Shown here: in pieces, positions 8,264 through 17,013 of the stretch
How positions within the stretch are numbered: the stretch's first letter is position 1
Layout: each line of letters starts with the position of its first letter
Source: Virgibacillus litoralis
Lineage (GTDB): Bacteria; Bacillota; Bacilli; Bacillales; Amphibacillaceae
Length of the DNA: 64,000 nt
NCBI RefSeq assembly: GCF_017873675.1
Contig: NZ_JAGGKK010000003.1
Location: forward strand, 185,086-249,085
Reading direction: 5' to 3'
The notes under the pieces: generated by a model
The model's database searches: none
Seen by the model: the letters and a program-made list of their open reading frames with translations, nothing else
What the model was told of the DNA's origin: nothing
Made by a program: the position numbers and the translations under genes

Positions 8264-9229
8264 TTAGAGTGTTGAAATAATATTTTGAACTATTTTAGAA
8301 TCCGGTCTTATATTTTGCAGTAAATAACTGCCAATTACCGAGCCGCCAACAGGAGGCATTATTGGAATCAAAACAGTTATATTTTTATATTCCTGCAGTT
8401 CAGCTTTAAGTAGTCTTGGCAATACTTCTGTATCACTAAAAACACCACCACATAACACTACTCTTGCTTCCTCATCTGGTTTAAAAAGTTTCATATATAA
8501 TGTTCGGATGCTTGAGCTTAGTTCATTTACTATATTACCCATAATATCCTTAGCAACCAAATCATTTTGTTTATATGCTTCAAATACCAGTTTAGAAATA
8601 GGAGATATTTCACTTTTAGGAATTGGTGAAGCATAAATTCTCTGGATAAAGTCATACGGGTGTGTCACATCAAAATATGTACAAAGCATTTCAAGTAAAA
8701 TGGTTTTCTCTCCACGCCCATCATTAGCTTTTAATGCCGCCATAATTCCCTGACGCCCAATATCATAACCACTACCTTCATCACCAAACAAGTAACCCCA
8801 GCCACCAACTCGATCATGTTTCATTTGCTGATTAATTCCATAGGTTATCGAACCAGTGCCTGAAATCTGTACAATACCGGGTTCGCCATAAGTTCCAGAG
8901 TATAGAGCATTAACTGTGTCTGCTTCAACACATACCGTTACACTATTGGAGACCTTTTGTTTAAGAATGTATTCTAAATCAGCTTTTGCTTTAGAATTGC
9001 CGACACCTGAAATGCCGGCAAATACGCTTGAGATATTATCAAACACGTCTGGTGCTTGTTCTTTCAGGTCTTGCATCATTGTGTCTAATGTTTGTATTAG
9101 TTTTTCACGGGACATAACATTTGGATTAGTGGGGCCTGCTGTTGTTTTAGCAACTATTAGCCCATCCATGTCTGCAATAACTGCTTTTGTTTTCGTTCCA
9201 CCCCCGTCGATCCCTGCTACATATTCCAT
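8264..9229 (-). CDS. BadF/BadG-type N-acetylhexosamine kinase (GlcNAc/MurNAc kinase-like)
   Basis: This 321-residue ASKHA-fold kinase has the phosphate-1 loop GIDGGGTKTKAV at the start (about 6-17), ISGTGSITYG (about 122-131), GGWGYLFGDEGSGYDIGR (about 142-159) and a late ALC-GGV adenosine motif (VVLCGGVF). The family includes eukaryotic GlcNAc kinase and clostridial MurK, which phosphorylates GlcNAc and MurNAc. In this operon it would turn imported, unphosphorylated MurNAc or GlcNAc into the 6-phosphates used by MurQ and downstream enzymes, replacing PTS phosphorylation. It follows oppF by 20 bases and precedes the RpiR gene by 20. Kinase family is firm; sugar preference is inferred. Confidence 0.9.
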   Translation of the reverse strand: MEYVAGIDGGGTKTKAVIADMDGLIVAKTTAGPTNPNVMSREKLIQTLDTMMQDLKEQAPDVFDNISSVFAGISGVGNSKAKADLEYILKQKVSNSVTVCVEADTVNALYSGTYGEPGIVQISGTGSITYGINQQMKHDRVGGWGYLFGDEGSGYDIGRQGIMAALKANDGRGEKTILLEMLCTYFDVTHPYDFIQRIYASPIPKSEISPISKLVFEAYKQNDLVAKDIMGNIVNELSSSIRTLYMKLFKPDEEARVVLCGGVFSDTEVLPRLLKAELQEYKNITVLIPIMPPVGGSVIGSYLLQNIRPDSKIVQNIISTL

Positions 9230-9249
9230 TCGATTTCACCCTTGAATTA

Positions 9250-10290
9250 TTATTTCAATACTTTTGTTGCTTCTCCAAAATTATAATCTGATTCGTTCGT
9301 TATATCAAGGTTACTTTGATCATATAGGTGACATGCAACCCAATGGTTTTCCTTTACTTCCTGATAAACAGGCTTCTCTATCGCACATCGCTCATGCGCC
9401 TTAGGACATCTAAGTCTGAATGGGCAGCCTGATGGTGGGTTCGATGGATCTGGCACATCTCCTTGTAAGATAATACGCTCTTTTTTCTCAGAAGGATGGT
9501 TAGAAGGTATTGCTGAAAGCAGAGATTTTGTATACGGGTGCAGCGGATCGCTATAGAGTTCATCCGTTTTGGCTGTTTCCATCATTTGACCAAGATACAT
9601 CACGCCAACTCGATCACTCACATGTCTAACTACATTTAAATCGTGAGAAATAAAAAGGTACGTTAATTTCAATTCTTGCTGCAGCTCGATTAACAAGTTT
9701 AAAATTTGCGCTTGAATAGATACATCCAAAGCTGACACTGCTTCATCAAGAATTACAACCTTTGGATTTAAAATCAGAGCTCTTGCAATACTGATACGCT
9801 GACGTTGACCACCACTAAATTCATGGGGATGACGGTTAATTTGTTCCTTAGATAACCCCACTTTTTCAGCTATATCTATAATTCGCTGTTCAGCTTCTTT
9901 TTTCGAACAAATATTATGTGTTAACAAAGGTTCTAACAATAAATTCCGAACTGTCATTCTTGGATTCAATGAACTGTAAGGATCCTGAAATATCATTTGC
10001 AAATCTCTTCGCAGGTTTCGAAATTCCCGCTTTGAATAATTCATGATATCTGTTCCATTATATAAGATTTCACCCGACGTAGGTTCATGCAAGCGTAATA
10101 TCGAACGACCAGTAGTAGATTTACCGCAGCCACTTTCCCCTACTAACGAAAATGTTTCCTCTTCATTTATTTCAAAACTAATCCCATCAACCGCTCTTAC
10201 AACGTTTTTGGTTCTTTGCAGAATTCCTGACTTCTGAGGGAAGTGTTTTTTCAGGTCACTAACCTTTAACATTGCTTGTTTTGTACTCAT
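9250..10290 (-). CDS. Oligopeptide/dipeptide ABC transporter ATPase OppF/DppF
   Basis: This is an ABC ATPase of 346 residues with Walker A GESGCGKST (about 51-59), signature FSGGQRQR, Walker B VVILDEAVSALD and the His loop ISHDLNVV. The usual DEPVSALD has Ala for Pro here; the catalytic Glu is kept. The C-terminus carries the Opp/Dpp Cys-rich tail (GCPFRLRCPKAHERC). I chose ATG at 10290, seven bases after AGGGGAG, over the ATG at 10344, which lacks a ribosome binding site. The gene overlaps oppD by 32 bases. It powers the Dpp/Opp-type importer encoded upstream, here probably a muropeptide importer. Confidence 0.92.
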   Translation of the reverse strand: MSTKQAMLKVSDLKKHFPQKSGILQRTKNVVRAVDGISFEINEEETFSLVGESGCGKSTTGRSILRLHEPTSGEILYNGTDIMNYSKREFRNLRRDLQMIFQDPYSSLNPRMTVRNLLLEPLLTHNICSKKEAEQRIIDIAEKVGLSKEQINRHPHEFSGGQRQRISIARALILNPKVVILDEAVSALDVSIQAQILNLLIELQQELKLTYLFISHDLNVVRHVSDRVGVMYLGQMMETAKTDELYSDPLHPYTKSLLSAIPSNHPSEKKERIILQGDVPDPSNPPSGCPFRLRCPKAHERCAIEKPVYQEVKENHWVACHLYDQSNLDITNESDYNFGEATKVLK

Positions 10291-11275
10291 TACTTTTCTC
10301 CCCTTCCTCTCGATAAAGCCAGCACCTGCTGGTATGATCATCATCTATCTGAAATAATGGCGGATCCTCCTGCCTGCAAATATCCATGACATGCGGACAT
10401 CTTGATGCAAATCGGCAACCCGACTCTTTCAATTCTGCAGGTGTCGGAACATTACCAGGAATTGAATACAGTTTCTTCGTCTTATCTCCAAGCGACTGAA
10501 CAGATTCCAGTAAACCGACTGAATAGGGGTGTGTCGGATTATCAAAGAGTTCTTCAACAGTTGATTCTTCAACTAATGTCCCTGCGTACATAACCGCGAC
10601 ACGTTCACATGTCTCAGCGATAACACCTAAATCATGTGTAATCATTAGAATAGAAGTATCATAATCTTGCGTTAAATCATTCATTAAATCGAGAATTTGC
10701 GCTTGAATAGTAACATCCAGTGCTGTAGTCGGTTCATCCGCTATTAAAAGTTTCGGTTTACAAATTAATGCCATTGCAATCATAACTCGTTGCCGCATCC
10801 CGCCTGAAAGCTGATGTGGATACCGTTTCAATAACTGCCTCGGCTCAGCAAATCCTACCTTTTCAAGCATATCAATTATCATGTCTTTCATTTGCTTTTT
10901 TGTATACTTTCCATGGAATCGAAGTACTTCCGAAATCTGATGCTCAACTGTAAATAACGGATCAAGAGCAGTCATTGGCTCCTGGAAGATTATTGATATT
11001 TCATTACCTCGTATATTCAGCATTTCTTTTTTTGACAGTTTTGTCAGATCAGTAGACCCATCAAGCATGATACTGCCATTACTAATACTCAATACATCTG
11101 GTAATAGGTTAAGAATTGACAGTGACGTTAAACTTTTACCACTACCGGATTCACCAACGACCCCATATTTTTGTTTTTTCTTTATAGATAAGTTTAGTCC
11201 GTTTACGACATTATGTTTTTGTTTATCGAAAGTTACATCTACTGAAAGATCGTTTATATCCAATATTGTACTCAT
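10259..11275 (-). CDS. Oligopeptide/dipeptide ABC transporter ATPase OppD/DppD
   Basis: This 338-residue ABC ATPase has Walker A GESGSGKS (about 41-48), signature LSGGMRQR, Walker [13 protein letters not shown] and ITHDLGV. The C-terminal extension [15 protein letters not shown] is typical of the OppD/DppD family. Its start overlaps the anmK stop by one base (TAATG), a sign of translational coupling. With oppF, dppB, dppC and the binding protein it forms a complete peptide ABC importer inside a wall-salvage operon, which points to muropeptides or wall peptides as substrate. Transport class is certain; substrate is inference. Confidence 0.93.
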   Translation of the reverse strand: MSTILDINDLSVDVTFDKQKHNVVNGLNLSIKKKQKYGVVGESGSGKSLTSLSILNLLPDVLSISNGSIMLDGSTDLTKLSKKEMLNIRGNEISIIFQEPMTALDPLFTVEHQISEVLRFHGKYTKKQMKDMIIDMLEKVGFAEPRQLLKRYPHQLSGGMRQRVMIAMALICKPKLLIADEPTTALDVTIQAQILDLMNDLTQDYDTSILMITHDLGVIAETCERVAVMYAGTLVEESTVEELFDNPTHPYSVGLLESVQSLGDKTKKLYSIPGNVPTPAELKESGCRFASRCPHVMDICRQEDPPLFQIDDDHTSRCWLYREEGEKSNEYKTSNVKG

Positions 11276-12480
11276 TAAAATCCTCTCCTCAAAATATCAA
11301 TCCGTTCGAGGGCATCAGGTTGTGTATACGCAATTTTCCCCATAATAACTTGCCTTTTTGCACCTGTTGCTGAAGGAAGCTGATTATACTTTCCAAGAAT
11401 ACATTGAAACCCTAATACTGCAAATGCCATAGCTTCTTTTAAATCACTCGACATACCAAAGTGTTCATGTGTAAAGATGTTCACTTCAGGTAAATGAGAG
11501 TTTAACCGTTCGATCAAATATGGATTATAACTGCCGCCACCGCCAACAATAACCTCATCAATCTTAAATCCTTTATCTATTAAAAATTGATTGTAACTAT
11601 GCGCTATAGTTAGTACTGTCCACTCGCTGACAGTCGCAACTAAATCTTCTGGATTCATCTGTCCGTATTCTTTAAAAATATCATCTACAAACTGATTGCC
11701 AAACAGCTCTCGACCAGTGGTTTTAGGTGGTTCTTGCTTAAAGTAATCATGACTCATCAGTTTCGTTAACAACTGATGATTAACGGTGCCTCTATATGCC
11801 ATTTCACCATTTTTATCATAATTACGTTCACCATTTGTCAGCCGATAGACAACCTCGTCAATCACCATATTCCCGGGTCCAGTATCAAATGACTGTATGC
11901 GATCACTGTCACTATTTTCAGGTACGTAGGTTACGTTGCCAATTCCACCAATATTTTGGATAGCACGTGATTTGTTCGGATTATTAAATAATAAGTAATC
12001 AACATACGAAACAAGTGGAGCACCCTGTCCACTCGCCGCCATATCTGCAGTCCGAAAATCGCCAACAACAGCAATGCCAGTTTCTTCAGACAAAACAGAT
12101 ATGTCTCCTATCTGCAGGGTCCCGGCTACGTCAAGATTAGACTCTCCATCAAAGGGCTGATGATAGATTGTCTGTCCGTGTGAGCTGATAAAATGTACAT
12201 CATTCTTTGATATGTTTGCTTGTTTCAGCAATTTGTTTACAATACCGCCAAACTCTTTTCCAAGGAACATATTAATCGAATTAATTTTTTGTACCGTTGC
12301 TGTAGACGGACTGCAAACATCCATTAATGCATTTCGCACATCCTGATCGTAACGTTGTGTATATGAATCTATTATGTTTACATCCACATTGTCCTCTTTT
12401 TCTTCTATCTCAACGAGCACTGCATCTATGCCATCTAATGAGGTGCCTGACATTAAACCTACACCCAATGCTTTTCCCAT
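11275..12480 (-). CDS. anmK: 1,6-anhydro-N-acetylmuramic acid kinase AnmK
   Basis: AnmK opens the 1,6-anhydro ring of anhydro-MurNAc while phosphorylating it to MurNAc-6-phosphate, the MurQ substrate. The 401-residue protein shows the family signatures GLMSGTSLDGIDAVL near the N-terminus, SSHGQTIYHQP, GDFRTADMAASGQGAPLV, NIGGIGNVT and DTGPGNMVID. I chose ATG at 12480, five bases after GAGGTGA; the upstream GTG at 12489 lies in that ribosome binding site. The stop overlaps the oppD start. Anhydro-MurNAc is made by lytic transglycosylases, best known in Gram-negatives, so its presence here suggests scavenging of foreign wall fragments or a broader use on MurNAc derivatives. Confidence 0.95.
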   Translation of the reverse strand: MGKALGVGLMSGTSLDGIDAVLVEIEEKEDNVDVNIIDSYTQRYDQDVRNALMDVCSPSTATVQKINSINMFLGKEFGGIVNKLLKQANISKNDVHFISSHGQTIYHQPFDGESNLDVAGTLQIGDISVLSEETGIAVVGDFRTADMAASGQGAPLVSYVDYLLFNNPNKSRAIQNIGGIGNVTYVPENSDSDRIQSFDTGPGNMVIDEVVYRLTNGERNYDKNGEMAYRGTVNHQLLTKLMSHDYFKQEPPKTTGRELFGNQFVDDIFKEYGQMNPEDLVATVSEWTVLTIAHSYNQFLIDKGFKIDEVIVGGGGSYNPYLIERLNSHLPEVNIFTHEHFGMSSDLKEAMAFAVLGFQCILGKYNQLPSATGAKRQVIMGKIAYTQPDALERIDILRRGF

Positions 12481-12504
12481 GTTTTTCACCTCTACATTTA
12501 CTTC

Positions 12505-13332
12505 TTATTTCAATTTCGGATCTAATATATCTCGTAAACTATCACCTAATAGGTTAAAGCAGAATATGGTAAACACGATTGCACCTGCCGGGAACAATAT
12601 TGTCCATGGTGCAAATTCCATATATGCCCGGGATGAATTAAGCATAACACCCCAGGATGGGTCAGGAGGCTGCACACCAAGACCCAGGAAGCTTAATGCT
12701 GCTTCAGTCAAAATAGCCCCAGACAATCCAAGGGTTATTTGTACAATAAACGGCGCCATGATATTAGGTGTTATATGTTTTGAGATAATTTTTACAGGAG
12801 AAACACCTATTGCTACAGCATTTGTGATATATTCATTTTCTTTCACACTAATAACAGTTCCTCTAACAACCCTTGTAAAGACCGGTGTGAAAACTATTCC
12901 AATTGCTATCATTGTATTGGTTACACTTGGTCCCAGTACTGCTACTATAGTCAGGGCTAATAATATATCAGGAAATGCAAAGAATACATCCATTATCCGC
13001 ATGATAACCTGGTCAGTTTTCCCTTGGAAATAACCAGCTAACAGTCCGAAAATCAAACCGCCGGTAGCTCCTACACCAACTGCAATTAAGCCTACTTTCA
13101 ACGATACTTGTGTGCCATAGACAATCCTTGAAAATATATCCCTGCCAAATTCATCTGTACCGAAAATGAATTGTCCGCTTGGCCCCTCCATTGTATGTTC
13201 TGTAAACATTTGCTCGGGGCTATACGGTGCTATAACAGGCGCGAGAAACCCGACAATAATAACTAACAATACGCCAATACTTCCTATTAGCCCAACTTTA
13301 TCCTGTCTTAAACGTTTCAGAAATTGTTTCAT
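12505..13332 (-). CDS. Dipeptide/oligopeptide ABC permease DppC/OppC
   Basis: This 275-residue permease has the OppC-type start (RLRQDKVGLIGSIGVLLVIIVGFLAPVIAPY), the conserved FGTDEFGRDIFSRIVYGTQVSL loop and the EAA region (AVAIGVSPVKIISKHITPNI). It ends LGDSLRDILDPKLK, a DppC hallmark. It lies 32 bases after dppB and 24 before anmK, within the ten-gene operon. It forms the channel with DppB. Nothing in the sequence sets the substrate apart from the wall-salvage neighbours. Confidence 0.93.
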   Translation of the reverse strand: MKQFLKRLRQDKVGLIGSIGVLLVIIVGFLAPVIAPYSPEQMFTEHTMEGPSGQFIFGTDEFGRDIFSRIVYGTQVSLKVGLIAVGVGATGGLIFGLLAGYFQGKTDQVIMRIMDVFFAFPDILLALTIVAVLGPSVTNTMIAIGIVFTPVFTRVVRGTVISVKENEYITNAVAIGVSPVKIISKHITPNIMAPFIVQITLGLSGAILTEAALSFLGLGVQPPDPSWGVMLNSSRAYMEFAPWTILFPAGAIVFTIFCFNLLGDSLRDILDPKLK

Positions 13333-13364
13333 TGAATCACTCTTTCTATATTCTAAGTCGACAA

Positions 13365-14309
13365 TTATTTGTAACTTATTCTTGGATCTAAATAAGAATA
13401 AAGAATATCAACCAGTAAATTAATCATCACAAATACAAATGCTATAAAGAGTACTGCACCCTGAACAACCATAAAGTCACGTTGTGTTATACCTGTAAGT
13501 ACCAGCTGCCCTAATCCTGGCAACGAGAATATCTGTTCAATGATGACCGTACCACCTAACAATGTGCCAATTTGCAAGCCGATAATGGTTAAGATGGGGA
13601 TCATGGCGTTTCTAAGTGCATGCTGAAAAATTACAACTCTTTCTTTTGCACCTTTTGCACGGATTGTACGTATGAAATCCTGTCGCAATATTTCCAGTAC
13701 TGATGAACGTGTCATCCTCATTACAGCTCCGGCCATTGCTGTTCCTAAAACAATGGCTGGTATAACCATAATTTCCAAATTTCTCATTGGATTCTCAAAG
13801 AAACCAACATAGCCAACTGGAGTACTATAAGAGAACATTAACGACAAAATAAGTATCAGAACTGTTGCTAAAGCAAAATTTGGTACTGATACACCTAATA
13901 AAGATATAATCCGAACCCCAAAATCAACATTACTATTACGTTTCATAGCAGCTATAATACCGAGTGGAATTGCAATAACCCACGAAATCAGTGCAGATAA
14001 AAAAGTTAACTCAAACGTTAATTTAAAACGGTTCAAGATATCAGGCAGCACTTCTTTTCCTGTACGCATAGACTCGCCAAAGTCTCCTGTCAGAACTCCA
14101 CCTATCCAATTCAGGTACTGTTCATATAAAGGCAAATTCAACCCAAAGTCCTGTCGAAGCTGTTTCAACGCTGCAGGTGTTGCATCCGTACCTAATATTG
14201 TCTGCGCAACATCACCTGGAACTACGCGCATAACAACAAAAATAAATAAAGATACTCCGAAAAGTACTGGGAATAGCATCAATATTCTTCTCATTATATA
14301 TGTATACAT
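13365..14309 (-). CDS. Dipeptide/oligopeptide ABC permease DppB/OppB
   Basis: This 314-residue DppB/OppB permease begins MYTYIMRRILMLFPVLFGVSLFIFVVMRVVPGD, a classic first helix plus PGD motif. The EAA-type loop is FIRTIRAKGAKERVVIFQHALRNAMIPILT and the protein ends LVDILYSYLDPRISY. Start follows AAGGGTGAG. It is separated from the binding-protein gene by a 55-base gap that holds a stem-loop, which may lower its expression relative to the binding protein. Confidence 0.93.
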   Translation of the reverse strand: MYTYIMRRILMLFPVLFGVSLFIFVVMRVVPGDVAQTILGTDATPAALKQLRQDFGLNLPLYEQYLNWIGGVLTGDFGESMRTGKEVLPDILNRFKLTFELTFLSALISWVIAIPLGIIAAMKRNSNVDFGVRIISLLGVSVPNFALATVLILILSLMFSYSTPVGYVGFFENPMRNLEIMVIPAIVLGTAMAGAVMRMTRSSVLEILRQDFIRTIRAKGAKERVVIFQHALRNAMIPILTIIGLQIGTLLGGTVIIEQIFSLPGLGQLVLTGITQRDFMVVQGAVLFIAFVFVMINLLVDILYSYLDPRISYK

Positions 14310-14335
14310 CGTTACTCACCCTTAATAAGAGAATA

Positions 14336-14366
14336 GAAGAGTGCTGCTGGAAAAGCAGCACTTCTA
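14336..14366 (-). promoter_or_regulatory. Intercistronic stem-loop between binding protein and dppB
   Basis: GTGCTGCT (14341-14348) pairs with AGCAGCAC (14354-14361) around a five-base loop, extended by AGAAG with TTCT across a bulge. The minus RNA shows no T tract after it, so message stabilisation or partial attenuation is more likely than full termination. Confidence 0.65.
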
Positions 14367-14369
14367 CTA

Positions 14370-15917
14370 TTATTTTTTATAGACATGATCAATATCTTCA
14401 CCGTTGTGAGCATATGGTGTAAAGTCTTTCACACCATCTCTAACTGCCACATAGTTCTCAGGAGAAACTAAGAATAAATTTGGTGATAAATCAAGTAGTT
14501 TTTCCTGTGCTTCAACATAGATATCTTTTCGCTTCTCCTGATCAATTGTACGTTTCCCTTTTTCTACAATCGCATCATATTCTTCATTGGAGAAATTCCA
14601 CACATTTGCAGAACCGTCTGTATGGAAGAAATAATTCATTGCACGGTCAGGATCTGTACCAGAACCATTTCTGCCAACTAGTATATCGGCAGAAGTATTT
14701 GACCATGTATCAATATATTCGCCCCACTCAATTTGTTTAATCTCAGCATTTACTCCAATTTCCTTCCATTGCTGTTGCAGAAGTTGTGCAGTGTCAACCA
14801 TATCAGCATATGTTGATGCTGTTGTTATTTCCGTTGAGAACCCGTCTGGATAACCGGCTTCAGCAAGTAACTCCTTCGCTTTTTCTAAATCACGTTGATA
14901 AAGCTCTTCCTGTTCTACATCAATTGACCAGTCCCCCATGGCAGGAGCTATTGGACCGGTAATAATTGCTTCACCATCCCAAACAACATCAGCAATATTT
15001 TGACGATCAGTTGCTAAGCTTAATGCCTGTCTTACTTTTTTATTATTGAAAGGTTCTTTGTCTACATTAAACCCAATGTAACTATACTCTAACGATTGAT
15101 AACCCTTAATGTTAACTGCATCTTCACCTTCGAGTAATTCCGTTGACTTTGCAGTTAACGTTGTCATATCAATCTCACCAGTTCGGATTGCTGATAATCT
15201 GGCAGCTTCTTCTTTCATCGTATAATATTCTACTCGATCAAGCTTTGGCACATCTTCAATATAGTAATCTTCATTTTTTGAAAGTGTTACACTGCTATCA
15301 GGTACCCATTCCTCAAATACAAATGGTCCAGTTCCTACTGCCACTTGCTGTAAATCACCATTCTCTTCTACAACTTCTTTTGGAACTATTGCTGCACTTG
15401 AATTAGTTAAGTGTGAAAGGAATGTTGCATTTGGCGCAGCTAATTCAAACTTGATTTTATAGTCGCCCATCACTTCAATATTTTCTACATCTGAAAAATA
15501 AGAGCTAATATGTGATGCAGTTTCTTCATCCATGATACGTTCAAAACTGTACAGGACATCCTCCGCTGTCATTTCCCGGCCGTTATGGAATTTAACGCCT
15601 TCTACAAGATTAAAGATATAAGTTGAATCATCTGGCTGCTCCCAGTCTTTTGCTAGCTGCCCTTTTATTTCCATGTTTTCATCAAATGTAACAAGTCCTT
15701 CATATACCTTGGAATAAACTCTAACCGATGAATGAGCAGGTGTTTTATGTGGATCTAACCCTGCAGGTTCCTGATCATTTGCGATTTTAAGTACTTGTTC
15801 TGCGGCTTCTTCTCCTCCATCTTCCCCATCAGCAGTTGTTTCACTGTCATCTGAGCATGCTGCAACAACTACAGCAACTATAAGTAATAGAAAAAACAAA
15901 AATATTTTTTTCAACAT
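14370..15917 (-). CDS. Peptide ABC transporter substrate-binding lipoprotein (DppE/OppA type)
   Basis: This 515-residue family 5 solute-binding protein has a lipoprotein signal (MLKKIFLFFLLLIVAVVVAACSDD, lipobox VAAC) and an acidic linker. The SBP_bac_5 region is visible from ANDQEPAGLDPHKTPAHSSVRVYSKVYEGL, with GVKFHNGREMTAEDVLYSFERI and VGTGPFVFEEWVPDSSVTLSKNEDYY. It is lipid-anchored outside the membrane and delivers ligand to DppB/DppC. It lies 17 bases after the serine hydrolase gene. Family 5 proteins bind peptides and, in some bacteria, murein peptides; a muropeptide ligand is inferred here from anmK, murQ and the kinase. Confidence 0.93.
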   Translation of the reverse strand: MLKKIFLFFLLLIVAVVVAACSDDSETTADGEDGGEEAAEQVLKIANDQEPAGLDPHKTPAHSSVRVYSKVYEGLVTFDENMEIKGQLAKDWEQPDDSTYIFNLVEGVKFHNGREMTAEDVLYSFERIMDEETASHISSYFSDVENIEVMGDYKIKFELAAPNATFLSHLTNSSAAIVPKEVVEENGDLQQVAVGTGPFVFEEWVPDSSVTLSKNEDYYIEDVPKLDRVEYYTMKEEAARLSAIRTGEIDMTTLTAKSTELLEGEDAVNIKGYQSLEYSYIGFNVDKEPFNNKKVRQALSLATDRQNIADVVWDGEAIITGPIAPAMGDWSIDVEQEELYQRDLEKAKELLAEAGYPDGFSTEITTASTYADMVDTAQLLQQQWKEIGVNAEIKQIEWGEYIDTWSNTSADILVGRNGSGTDPDRAMNYFFHTDGSANVWNFSNEEYDAIVEKGKRTIDQEKRKDIYVEAQEKLLDLSPNLFLVSPENYVAVRDGVKDFTPYAHNGEDIDHVYKK

Positions 15918-15934
15918 AATAACTCCCCTTTTAT

Positions 15935-16996
15935 TTACGATATGTTCTTAAAAATCTCCTCAAAAAGTTCTTTCCTAAATGGGTTAATATTCTTCGGCTG
16001 ATCTACGTGTAACCTATTTGTTAATAGACCAACTGCGACATTTCTTTCTGGTTCAATCCATAAGGCGGTCCCAGTAAATCCCGTATGACCGACCCCTTCC
16101 GGATAAACGTCTGAAGTCTCCCAGCCTAATCCCCTATTATCTACTTGTTTTTTAAATGACTCTTCTATCAGAGCATTAGAAATTACTTTCTCCTCTCCGT
16201 TAATTCCCCCTTTCAAATAAAGTTCCCCTATTGAAACTAAGTCTTTAACATTCGAAAATAATCCAGCATGACCTGATTCACCACCAAAAAAATAATAGGT
16301 ATTCCCATCATTTACTTCTCCTGAAATAGGGACATTTTGATTGCGCCAATTAGTAAAATGAAAATTTCTATCATTGCACATTTTCTCCTCAATTTTATTG
16401 CCAAATTCTGTTGCTGCAATATTAGTATTATAATGAGGATTATATGTAAGTGATTCTAAATCCAATGGTTCAGCCAACTGATTCTGAAAAACATGCTGTA
16501 AACTAGATTGATAATAATACTTAATCACTTCTCCAAGCAGTATAAAATTTAAATCACTATAAACTACTTTTCTAGCTTCCTTATGTGTCAGATCAATAGA
16601 ATTCAATATCGCAAACAAAGAATCACACTTCTCGTTCGCATAAAAGGAATGCCATGCCTTTAACCCGCTGCTATGGGTCAGCAATTGCTTAATAGTAATT
16701 GGTGCTAACTCCGGAATCTGCGCTGATTGCGGCAAACATTTTTCAAGTTTCGTTGTTAAGGATAAAGCGTTTTCAGAAATCATTTTTAAAATAACCGTTG
16801 AAGTTACTATTTTGGTGATACTCGCAAGGTCAAAAACTGTATCAAGGTTACACCGTGTTCCTTCAACCTTGTTTGATAATCCAAATGCCTCATGATAGGC
16901 TTTTTTTCCATTTACTGATATGTAACAAACACCGCCAGTAAAGTAGTCTTTATCCATATATTTGTTAAAAATATGTTCGATATTTTCAAATTCCAT
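15935..16996 (-). CDS. Cytoplasmic beta-lactamase-fold serine hydrolase, AmiE-like
   Basis: The protein of about 353 residues belongs to the class C beta-lactamase/PBP-like serine hydrolases. The nucleophile motif SITK (SxxK) follows FDLA near residue 60, YSDLNF (about 146) matches the YxN-type second motif, and VGHTGFTG gives the HTG third motif. The B. subtilis wall-salvage amidase AmiE (YbbE) is of this fold and removes peptide from MurNAc. Unlike AmiE, this protein has no signal peptide, so it should act inside the cell on imported muropeptides. I prefer ATG at 16996; the ATG at 17005 leaves only one base after AGGTGG. It follows the RpiR gene by 17 bases. Hydrolase fold is firm, amidase activity inferred. 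Confidence 0.85.
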   Translation of the reverse strand: MEFENIEHIFNKYMDKDYFTGGVCYISVNGKKAYHEAFGLSNKVEGTRCNLDTVFDLASITKIVTSTVILKMISENALSLTTKLEKCLPQSAQIPELAPITIKQLLTHSSGLKAWHSFYANEKCDSLFAILNSIDLTHKEARKVVYSDLNFILLGEVIKYYYQSSLQHVFQNQLAEPLDLESLTYNPHYNTNIAATEFGNKIEEKMCNDRNFHFTNWRNQNVPISGEVNDGNTYYFFGGESGHAGLFSNVKDLVSIGELYLKGGINGEEKVISNALIEESFKKQVDNRGLGWETSDVYPEGVGHTGFTGTALWIEPERNVAVGLLTNRLHVDQPKNINPFRKELFEEIFKNIS

Positions 16997-17013
16997 CTTT
17001 ACCATTCCACCTA

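Noticed and set aside
8916..9245. 109-codon plus-strand ORF
   Set aside because: Shadow of the BadF-type kinase gene on the other strand.
12374..13033. 219-codon plus-strand ORF
   Set aside because: Antisense shadow of anmK and dppC, which have clear family motifs.
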